Assembly (NCBI RefSeq): GCF_900142185.1 | Contig: NZ_FQZZ01000003.1 | Span: forward strand, 186,001 to 250,000 | Source of the DNA: Lutimaribacter pacificus | Lineage (GTDB): Bacteria > Pseudomonadota > Alphaproteobacteria > Rhodobacterales > Rhodobacteraceae | Length of the DNA stretch: 64,000 nt | Direction: 5' to 3' | Part shown: piece by piece, positions 58,424 through 64,000 of the stretch | How positions within the stretch are numbered: the first letter of the stretch is position 1 | Layout: each line of letters opens with the position of its first letter | The notes under the pieces: generated by a model | The model's input: only the letters and a program-made list of their open reading frames with translations | What the model was told of the DNA's origin: nothing | Databases searched by the model: none | Program-made: the position numbers and the translations under genes

Positions 58424-58927
58424 CTACTCCGCCCTGTTCCCGTCGAGAAAGATCAGCGGGTCGATATCGTCGGGCAGATCGTCGAGCCAGGCCTCGGTCT
58501 TGGCCAGCTCGTCCTCCTGGTAGGTTTCGGGCTTCCAGATCTGGAAGGTGTCGCCCGACGCGATAAAGAACGCCTCGCCCTCGATCCCGATCTTCTGGCG
58601 CAGCTTCGAGGACAGCACGATCCGGCCGGTTTCATCGACCTTGGCGGGTTCGGACAGGCCGCTGAACAGCCGTTCGAGCATCCGCCGCTCCATCGAGCCA
58701 CGGGGAAGCGCGGCGATCTTTTCATCGACCTCTTCGATGGCTTCCATCGTGTAGCATTCAAGGTATTTGCGGCGGTGGTCGCCATAGACGATCACGAATT
58801 CGGGGCTCAGCCCCTCGGTCCAGTTCGGGTCGCCCGCCTCCAGCACACGGCGAAAAGAGGCCGGAATCGACACCCGCCCCTTGCTGTCCACCTTGTGGTG
58901 GCTTTCGCCTCTGAACCTGCGAACCAC
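58424..58927 (-). CDS. mraZ: Transcriptional regulator MraZ
   Basis: A 167-residue DNA-binding protein with two AbrB/SpoVT-like repeats, the first around 5-50 ([18 protein letters not shown]) and the second around 85-130 ([15 protein letters not shown]). MraZ rings bind TGGGN direct repeats and repress the dcw operon in E. coli. The start is GTG at 58927, with AGAGGA about nine bases upstream. It is the first gene of the cluster. The 700 bases upstream hold candidate phased TGGGA boxes. Confidence 0.95.
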   Translation of the reverse strand: MVRRFRGESHHKVDSKGRVSIPASFRRVLEAGDPNWTEGLSPEFVIVYGDHRRKYLECYTMEAIEEVDEKIAALPRGSMERRMLERLFSGLSEPAKVDETGRIVLSSKLRQKIGIEGEAFFIASGDTFQIWKPETYQEDELAKTEAWLDDLPDDIDPLIFLDGNRAE

Positions 58928-59570
58928 TGTCCCGTGATCCTCTCATTCCCCCCTGTTGCAGCAAATGACCCCTTGGAAACGAAACGGCGGATTGAGCTGC
59001 TGCCACTGCCCAATCCGCCGCCCTCGTCCCGCCTTGCGGGGTGTCCGACTGCGCGCGCCACCTGGGGGGATGTCTGCTCGCTCGCGCGCCGGATCTCTTC
59101 GTTTTCGATGAAGTGGGGTGCCTGTATGAAACCTGACTTGGGTTTTTGTTCGGGGTCTTGCTGCCCCTCTTTGTTCCCGTCCTCATCGTGTGAATAAGGG
59201 ATGACATGGGAAATCATGGAAATCAACAGGAATTTGATCCCGGAACCCACATCATCTTGTCTGCGCACCCCTTGGAAAACAACATATTGGGGCCATTTTG
59301 CGCAAAATCACACCGAATATGGCGGAGGGATCAATTTGGAACACAATATCTAGATGTCAGTGCAGCTTGAAAAAAGTTCCCCTGAATTCCCATAAATCTG
59401 TCGGGCCACTCGGGCGCTCTGCCGGTTTGCCATGCGAAACACCACGATTCCAGCGTGATCGCGCGGGACTCACGGGCGCGTGATTCGTGCGCCGCGGTCA
59501 GGAAAGGTGTGCTTCCCATGATTTCCCACGGCGCATCCCATGACATCCCGTGCCGGGCCAGCGGGCGGAA
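58928..59570 (-). promoter_or_regulatory. Upstream region of mraZ with phased TGGGA boxes
   Basis: No gene is visible in this stretch of about 640 bases. It contains GGGA-type pentamers at exact 10-base spacing. On the plus strand AGGGA, TGGGA and TGGAA start at 59197, 59207 and 59217. On the minus strand TGGGA and GGGGA are at 59388-59392 and 59378-59382. Also on the minus strand are CGGGA, TGGGA, TGGGA and TGGGA ending at 59546, 59536, 59524 and 59514. Ten-base TGGGN repeats are the known MraZ target in E. coli. A direct repeat ACCCCTTGGAAA occurs at 58968 and 59267. Confidence 0.4.
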
Positions 59571-59601
59571 CGGAAAACGCCCGCCGGGGCATGGCGGGCG
59601 T
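59571..59601 (-). terminator. Terminator of the mrp gene
   Basis: A perfect 9-bp stem ACGCCCGCC/GGCGGGCGT (59577-59601) with a 7-base loop is followed on the minus strand by TTTCCG (TTTT counting the base paired at the stem foot). It starts 27 bases after the mrp stop. The T-tract is short, so termination may be partial. Confidence 0.65.
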
Positions 59602-59627
59602 GTCATTGGCACCGGGCGGGAAAGGGA

Positions 59628-60704
59628 TCAGGCGATACCGCCCTCGATCAACCCGCGCGCAAGCCGGGCATAGGCATCGGCCACATCGCCGCCCCCGGCG
59701 GCGACCGGCGTGCCGCCATCGCCCGCCAGACGGGTCTCCAGGTCGATCGGCAGTTGCGCCAGCAGCGGCACACCCATCTTTTCCGCCTCGGCCGCGACGC
59801 CGCCATGACCGAAGATATGCGCCTCGTGCCCGCAATTGGGACAGACAAAGACCGACATGTTCTCGATCAGGCCCAGGATCGGGGTCTTGAGCGTGTTGAA
59901 CATGTCGATGGCCTTGCGCGCGTCCAGCAATGCCACGTCCTGCGGCGTCGACACCACGATGGCGCCATCCAGCGCCGCACGCTGGCACAGCGTCAGCTGC
60001 ACGTCGCCGGTGCCGGGCGGCAGATCGACGATCAGGATATCCAGATCGCCCCATTCCACCTGCCCCAGCATCTGCTGCAGCGCGCCCATCAGCATCGGCC
60101 CGCGCCACACCACCGCCTTGCCGGGGTCGAGCATCAGGCCGATCGACATCATGGTGACGCCATGCGCCTGCAACGGGATGATCGTCTTGCCGTCGGGGCT
60201 GGCGGGGCGTTTCGACACGCCCATCATGCGCGGCTGGCTGGGACCGTATATATCGGCGTCCAGCAGCCCCACGCGCCGCCCCTGTTTCGCCAGCGCCACG
60301 GCCAGGTTCGACGACACGGTGGATTTGCCCACCCCACCCTTGCCCGAGGCCACGGCGACGATGTGCTTTACCCCTGCCGGCTTCATCGGGCCGGCCTGCG
60401 GCTTTGGGTGGCCGCCGAGTTTGAGGCTGGGCGCGGGTTTCTGCGGCTGCTGCGCCGGACCATGCGCCGTCAGCGCGACCGAGACCGAGCCGACACCCGG
60501 CAGGCCCGCGACCAGTTCCTCGGCGGCGGCGCGCAGCGGCTCCATCGCGCGGGCGGCATCGGGGCTGGGCGCCTCGATCACGAATCGCACGGCGCCGCCG
60601 TCGACGCTGAGCGCGCGCAGCATGTCGCGTGAAACCAGGTCTCCGCCATCGGGAAGGCGCAATTTCGCCAGCGCCTGCTCTACCACCTCTTTCGTCACAG
60701 CCAT
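59628..60704 (-). CDS. mrp: Mrp/ApbC family iron-sulfur cluster carrier ATPase
   Basis: A 358-residue P-loop protein that binds and delivers [4Fe-4S] clusters in the cytoplasm. An N-terminal DUF59/MIP18-like domain (1-80) leads into a Pro/Lys linker. The deviant Walker A is SGKGGVGKST at 120-129, followed by LLDADIYGPSQPRMMG. The cluster-binding CxxC is in VFVCPNCGHEA. AAAAAGGAGG precedes the ATG at 60704; the upstream in-frame extension to 60974 has no support. It is divergent from the DUF1127 locus. Confidence 0.95.
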   Translation of the reverse strand: MAVTKEVVEQALAKLRLPDGGDLVSRDMLRALSVDGGAVRFVIEAPSPDAARAMEPLRAAAEELVAGLPGVGSVSVALTAHGPAQQPQKPAPSLKLGGHPKPQAGPMKPAGVKHIVAVASGKGGVGKSTVSSNLAVALAKQGRRVGLLDADIYGPSQPRMMGVSKRPASPDGKTIIPLQAHGVTMMSIGLMLDPGKAVVWRGPMLMGALQQMLGQVEWGDLDILIVDLPPGTGDVQLTLCQRAALDGAIVVSTPQDVALLDARKAIDMFNTLKTPILGLIENMSVFVCPNCGHEAHIFGHGGVAAEAEKMGVPLLAQLPIDLETRLAGDGGTPVAAGGGDVADAYARLARGLIEGGIA

Positions 60705-60867
60705 CGCCTCTGCCTCCTTTTTCACGTCATAGGTGGCAGTTTTGGGCCGCATGACAACCCCTGCCATCGGGCGGGTTTTCGGCCTGCCCTGATTTCCGGC
60801 AGGAAAGCCCGGAAAAAGGGCAGGAAGGCTTATGCATTTTCTGCATGGCAGCATTGCGCAAGAAGTC

Positions 60868-60897
60868 ATTGTGCAACTGCAGCATTTTCCTAGATAT
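60868..60897 (+). promoter_or_regulatory. Candidate heat-shock-type promoter of the DUF1127/sRNA locus
   Basis: TTGTGC at 60869-60874 and CCTAGATAT at 60889-60897 with a spacer of about 15 bases resemble RpoH-type promoter elements. In Rhodobacter sphaeroides the homologous locus is driven by RpoHI/RpoHII. The start site is not determined, and the match is visual only. Confidence 0.35.
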
Positions 60898-60948
60898 TGG
60901 TCACAAGCAAGGCGCTGAGCCGCCGGACAGAGACAGAACGCAAGGACC

Positions 60949-61170
60949 ATGACAATGGCTTTCGCAACCCACATTCACAGCACCGCACATGCCGGCGCAC
61001 ATCACGGTCTGCTCGCCGAGCTGCAGGACCGGATCGCCCGCTACCGGCTCTACCGCAAGACGGTGAACGAACTGGCGGTGCTCAACGCCCGCGAACTGGC
61101 CGACCTGGGGCTCTGCCGCGCGCAGATCCGGGCCGTGGCCTACCAGGCCGCCTACGGCGACCGGGCATAA
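60949..61170 (+). CDS. ccaF1: DUF1127 protein (CcaF1-like) heading the CcsR sRNA locus
   Basis: A 73-residue basic protein. Its C-terminal half is the DUF1127 motif (RYRLYRKTVNELAVLNARELADLGLCRAQIRAVAYQAAYG), and the N-terminal third is His/Ala-rich. AAGGACC precedes the ATG at 60949; a second ATG lies two codons on. In R. sphaeroides the DUF1127 protein upstream of the CcsR sRNAs (CcaF1) is an RNA-binding protein that affects sRNA maturation and decay. Here the same arrangement is seen: the coding region is followed at once by CUCCUCCC-loop hairpins, so the sRNAs are probably cut from the 3' part of this mRNA. Confidence 0.9.
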   Translation: MTMAFATHIHSTAHAGAHHGLLAELQDRIARYRLYRKTVNELAVLNARELADLGLCRAQIRAVAYQAAYGDRA

Positions 61171-61180
61171 CGAAACAACG

Positions 61181-61257
61181 GTTCAGGTGACCCTCTCCTC
61201 CTCCCTGGGTCATCTGTGAACTGGCGGCGGCGTCTTCCTCCTCCCTGACGTCGCCGC
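61181..61257 (+). ncRNA. ccsR: CcsR-like ('cuckoo') sRNA, first copy
   Basis: Two hairpins lie directly after the DUF1127 stop. The first is an 8-bp stem GGTGACCC/GGGTCATC (61186-61214) with loop TCTCCTCCTCCCT. The second is an 11-bp stem (61224-61257) with loop TTCCTCCTCCCT. A pair of stem-loops exposing an anti-Shine-Dalgarno CUCCUCCC is the definition of the cuckoo RNA family. Boundaries are estimated from the hairpins. Confidence 0.85.
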
Positions 61258-61289
61258 ACCTTAACACCGGCCCAAACGGGCCAGGCGAT

Positions 61290-61366
61290 ACGAAGTTCCC
61301 TCTCCTCCTCCCTGGGGGCTTCGTTGAAAGGCCGGCGGCACCCTCTCCTCCTCCCTGGGTGCCGCC
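61290..61366 (+). ncRNA. ccsR: CcsR-like sRNA, second copy
   Basis: Two hairpins: a 10-bp stem CGAAGTTCCC/GGGGGCTTCG (61291-61323) and a perfect 10-bp stem GGCGGCACCC/GGGTGCCGCC (61334-61366). Both have the loop TCTCCTCCTCCCT. A short GGCCC-AAAC-GGGCC hairpin (61269-61282) separates it from the first copy. Stem sequences differ between copies while loops are identical, as expected for loops under selection. Confidence 0.85.
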
Positions 61367-61397
61367 GCGCGACATACCGGCCCGATCGGGCCACAGG

Positions 61398-61487
61398 AAT
61401 ACGGCTGCGTTCTCTCCTCCTCCCTGAACGCACCGTTACCAAGCGGCGGCACCCCTCCTCCTCCCTGGGTGCCGCCGTTTCTTTTTT
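61398..61487 (+). ncRNA. ccsR: CcsR-like sRNA, third copy
   Basis: Two hairpins: TGCGTTC/GAACGCA extended by ACGG/CCGT (61401-61436) with loop TCTCCTCCTCCCT, and an 11-bp stem (61444-61477) with loop CTCCTCCTCCCT that ends in a T-tract. A GGCCC-GATC-GGGCC type hairpin (61379-61392) precedes it. This copy carries the terminator of the whole locus. R. sphaeroides has four such sRNAs; here I count three. Confidence 0.85.
61444..61487 (+). terminator. Rho-independent terminator of the sRNA locus
   Basis: The perfect 11-bp stem CGGCGGCACCC/GGGTGCCGCCG is followed by TTTCTTTTTT. The terminator loop itself carries the CTCCTCCTCCCT motif. Confidence 0.92.
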
Positions 61488-61516
61488 CCGGCATGTTCAG
61501 AATTCGGGCGGTCCGC

Positions 61517-63856
61517 TCAGAACGGGATGTCGTCGGCACCCATCACGAATTTCGCCACCACCTTTTTCACCCCGGCCTTTTCAAAGGCGATTTCCAGCTT
61601 GTCGCCCTCGATCGCCTCGATCCGGCCATATCCGAATTTCTGGTGGAACACGCGTTCGCCCACGGTATGCGCGCTGATCGCCTGCGAATCGATAACCGCG
61701 TGGCGGGTTTCGGCGGGCTGGCCGACGGGGCGGTGATCGCGCCGCGCCTGCAGGCGTTTCCAGCCGGGAGAGTTGTAGACATTCGCCTCGGCCACCCGGG
61801 TTTCGATTCCCGAGGCCCCGGCCGCGCCATAGCCGCCACCATAAAGGCCGGGCGGCGTCAGCACCTCGACATGGGCCTCGGGCAGTTCGTCGATGAAGCG
61901 GCTGGGCATCTGGCTTTGCCATTGCCCGAACACCCGGCGGTTGCCGGCAAAGGAAATCGTGCACAGCTCCTCGGCGCGGGTGATGCCGACATAGGCCAGC
62001 CGGCGTTCTTCCTCGACGCCCTTCAGCCCGCTTTCGTCCATGCTGCGCTGCGAGGGGAACAGCCCGTCCTCCCATCCCGGCAGGAACACGGCGGGAAATT
62101 CCAGCCCCTTGGCGGCGTGCAGCGTCATGATTGACACTTTCTGCCCGCCATCGTCGGATTCGTTGTCCATCACCAGGCTGACATGTTCCAGGAACCCTTG
62201 CAGGTTCTCGAATTCCTCAAGGTGGTTCACCAGTTCCTTGAGGTTCTCCAACCGCCCCGGCGCCTCGGGCGTCTTGTCGTTCTGCCACATCTCGGTATAG
62301 CCGGATTCGTCCAGGATCAGGCCCGCCAGTTCGGTATGGTCCACGTCCCTGTCACCGGCCATCCGGCCCCAGCGCGCGATGTTGTCGACAAGAAACGACA
62401 GTTGCGCCGCGCCCTTGCCGGTCAGGCGCTTTTCCCCGACCGCGATGCGCGCGCCCTCGACAAGGTTCACGCCGTTTTCGCGCGCGGTGCGCTGGATCGT
62501 CTGCTGCGCCTTGTCGCCCAGCCCCCGTTTTGGCGTGTTGACGATGCGTTCGAAGGCAAGGTCGTCCTCGGGGCTGATGACGACCCGGAAATAGGCCATC
62601 GCATCGCGGATCTCCATCCGCTCGTAGAATCGCGGCCCGCCGATCACGCGATAGGGCAGCCCGATGGTCAGGAACCGGTCCTCGAAGGCGCGCATCTGGT
62701 GGCTCGCGCGCACGAGGATGGCGATTTCATCGAGACCGAAGGGCCGCATCCCGCGCGTGCCCTGCTGCATCGATTCGATCTCTTCGCCGATCCAGCGCGC
62801 CTCTTCCTCGCCGTCCCAATGGCCGATCAGGCGAACCTTCTCGCCCTCTTGCGCCTCGGTCCACAATTCCTTGCCCAGCCGCCCCTCGTTGCCGCGAATG
62901 ACGCCCGAGGCGGCGGCCAGGATATGCGGGGTCGAGCGGTAGTTCTGTTCCAGCCGCACCACCTGCGCGCCGGGAAAATCCTTTTCGAACCGCAGGATAT
63001 TGCCCACCTCGGCGCCGCGCCAGCCATAGATCGACTGGTCGTCGTCGCCCACGCAGCAGATATTGCGGTGCCCGCCTGCCAGCAGGCGCAGCCACATGTA
63101 TTGCGCCACGTTGGTGTCCTGGTATTCGTCCACAAGGATATAGCGGAACCAGCGGCGATATTGCTCCAGCACGTCGTCATGGGTCTGGAAGATGGTGACC
63201 ACATGCACCAGCAGATCGCCGAAATCGACGGCGTTCAGCTCCTTCAGCCGTGCCTGGTACTGGGCATACAGCTCCACCCCGCGATTGTTATAGGCGCCCG
63301 CCTCGCCCGCCGGCACCTTGTCGGGGGTCCAGCAGCGGTTTTTCCACTGGTCGATGATCCCCAGCAGCATCCGCGCCGGCCATCGCTTGTCGTCGATACT
63401 GGCGGCCTGCACCAGTTGCTTGAGCAGGCGCAGCTGGTCGTCGGTATCGAGAATCGTGAAATTGGTCTTGAGCCCCACCAGTTCCGCGTGGCGGCGCAGC
63501 AGCTTGACGCAGATCGAATGGAAGGTGCCCAGCCACGGCATCCCCTCGATCTGCTGGCCCAGCAGGCGGCCCACCCTGTCCTTCATCTCGCGCGCGGCCT
63601 TGTTGGTGAAGGTCACGGCAAGGATCTCGTTCGGGCGCGCGCGGCCGGTGTTCAGAAGGTGCACGATCCGCGTGGTCAGCGCCTTGGTCTTGCCGGTGCC
63701 CGCGCCCGCCAGCATCAGCACGGGGCCGTCCAGCGCCTCGACCGCCTGCCGCTGCGCGGGGTTCAACTCGTCCAGGTAAGGCGCCCCGCGCGGGGCCATC
63801 GCCCGCGACGAGAGCGACGCCCCCTCGAACGCATCCATTTCGTCAAAACTGCTCAT
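61517..63856 (-). CDS. uvrD: ATP-dependent DNA helicase UvrD/PcrA
   Basis: A 779-residue superfamily 1A 3'-5' helicase for nucleotide excision and mismatch repair. The Q motif region LNPAQRQAVEAL precedes motif I AGAGTGKTKALTTRI near 53. Motif II is VDEYQDTNVAQY, motif III CCVGDDDQSIYGWRGA, and the C-terminal motifs are TLHAAKGLEFPAVFLPG and EERRLAYVGITRA. The C-terminus holds a Tudor-like tail (VFHQKFGYGRIEAIEGDKLEIAF). It is convergent with the sRNA locus. Confidence 0.96.
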   Translation of the reverse strand: MSSFDEMDAFEGASLSSRAMAPRGAPYLDELNPAQRQAVEALDGPVLMLAGAGTGKTKALTTRIVHLLNTGRARPNEILAVTFTNKAAREMKDRVGRLLGQQIEGMPWLGTFHSICVKLLRRHAELVGLKTNFTILDTDDQLRLLKQLVQAASIDDKRWPARMLLGIIDQWKNRCWTPDKVPAGEAGAYNNRGVELYAQYQARLKELNAVDFGDLLVHVVTIFQTHDDVLEQYRRWFRYILVDEYQDTNVAQYMWLRLLAGGHRNICCVGDDDQSIYGWRGAEVGNILRFEKDFPGAQVVRLEQNYRSTPHILAAASGVIRGNEGRLGKELWTEAQEGEKVRLIGHWDGEEEARWIGEEIESMQQGTRGMRPFGLDEIAILVRASHQMRAFEDRFLTIGLPYRVIGGPRFYERMEIRDAMAYFRVVISPEDDLAFERIVNTPKRGLGDKAQQTIQRTARENGVNLVEGARIAVGEKRLTGKGAAQLSFLVDNIARWGRMAGDRDVDHTELAGLILDESGYTEMWQNDKTPEAPGRLENLKELVNHLEEFENLQGFLEHVSLVMDNESDDGGQKVSIMTLHAAKGLEFPAVFLPGWEDGLFPSQRSMDESGLKGVEEERRLAYVGITRAEELCTISFAGNRRVFGQWQSQMPSRFIDELPEAHVEVLTPPGLYGGGYGAAGASGIETRVAEANVYNSPGWKRLQARRDHRPVGQPAETRHAVIDSQAISAHTVGERVFHQKFGYGRIEAIEGDKLEIAFEKAGVKKVVAKFVMGADDIPF

Positions 63857-63913
63857 GCCCCGACAATAGCGCCCCCTGCCCGCGAATTAAAGATATGTTC
63901 AGCAATTGTTCTG

Positions 63914-63970
63914 CCTCCTCTCTCTGGAAATATTCCAGGGGGAGCGCGAGGGGGCTGGCCCCCTCGCTCC
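63914..63970. repeat. Diverged intergenic repeat with G-rich hairpin, copy 4
   Basis: A GGAAATATTCCAGGGGGAG stretch resembles the GAAATACTCCGGGGG motif, and a GAGGGGGC-TG-GCCCCCTC hairpin follows, much like the one at 2312. It lies upstream of uvrD at the window edge. A further weak relative is at 13735 (GGGAAATGGGGGAG) between glyS and the PPDK-like gene. Confidence 0.4.
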
Positions 63971-64000
63971 TGCCCTGCCCGGCTGCGCTGCGCGGTCTGG

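Noticed and set aside
58928-59627. An RNase P RNA or other large structural RNA upstream of mraZ
   Set aside because: I looked for the conserved rnpB blocks (such as GAGGAAAGTCC) on both strands and did not find them.
61186-61477. Regular repeats that could suggest a CRISPR array
   Set aside because: The repeated part is only the hairpin loop, each copy is flanked by its own complementary arms, spacing is irregular, and no cas genes are present. CcsR-type sRNAs explain it.

Overview
The window is a GC-rich, gene-dense chromosomal segment of an alphaproteobacterium, very probably in the Rhodobacteraceae/Roseobacteraceae. The evidence is the gene order (recN-bamD-lpxC-ftsZ-ftsA-ftsQ-ddl-murB with DUF2484 proteins beside murB; glyQ-DUF6446-glyS followed by a PEP-binding protein and a SleB hydrolase), a DUF1127 gene followed by CUCCUCCC-loop hairpins of the CcsR ('cuckoo') sRNA type, and recurrent intergenic motifs of the TTCATCTTGCC-GAAATACTCCGGGGG kind. 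I see no prophage, insertion sequence, CRISPR array or integrative element. Nearly all of it is core chromosome.

Layout. 1-10 kb: a HAD pyrimidine nucleotidase, a small membrane protein, a UbiH-type flavin monooxygenase, a class V aminotransferase with two overlapping Lrp/AsnC regulators, a Hint-domain protein, ilvC, a DMT exporter, folP and an extended folB. 10-20 kb: a SleB hydrolase, a PPDK-like protein with an eroded ATP-binding half, glyS, a DUF6446 protein, glyQ, a periplasmic pseudo-protease with SPOR and peptidoglycan-binding domains, and tRNA-Leu(UAA). 20-31 kb: rhomboid protease and GFA protein (overlapping), suhB, wrbA, divergent metR/metF, a PaaI thioesterase, a DUF2235 hydrolase coupled to an orphan molybdenum hydroxylase large subunit, a four-cysteine DUF6455 protein, an ornithine decarboxylase-type gene divergent from an AsnC regulator across a palindrome, and a DUF1772 protein.

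31-59 kb is recN, bamD and lpxC followed by the division/cell-wall (dcw) cluster, all on the minus strand. In transcription order the cluster is mraZ, rsmH, ftsL, ftsI, murE, murF, mraY, murD, ftsW, murG, murC, murB, ddl, ftsQ, ftsA, ftsZ, then lpxC, bamD, recN. Together these make UDP-MurNAc-pentapeptide and lipid II, polymerise septal peptidoglycan, build the Z-ring, commit to lipid A and fold outer-membrane proteins. Two insertions break it: an ectD-like hydroxylase plus a plus-strand HI0933/BaiN flavoprotein between murD and ftsW, and an APC permease plus small membrane proteins between murC and murB.

59-64 kb: a 0.7 kb non-coding region with helically phased TGGGA boxes upstream of mraZ, the Mrp Fe-S carrier, the DUF1127/CcsR stress sRNA locus with its terminator, and uvrD. 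The main points of interest are the sRNA array, a cluster of six AACCGCGCGGTT palindromes at the murD 3' side, the pseudo-protease, the degenerate PPDK paralogue, and the operator-like palindrome over the AsnC start.
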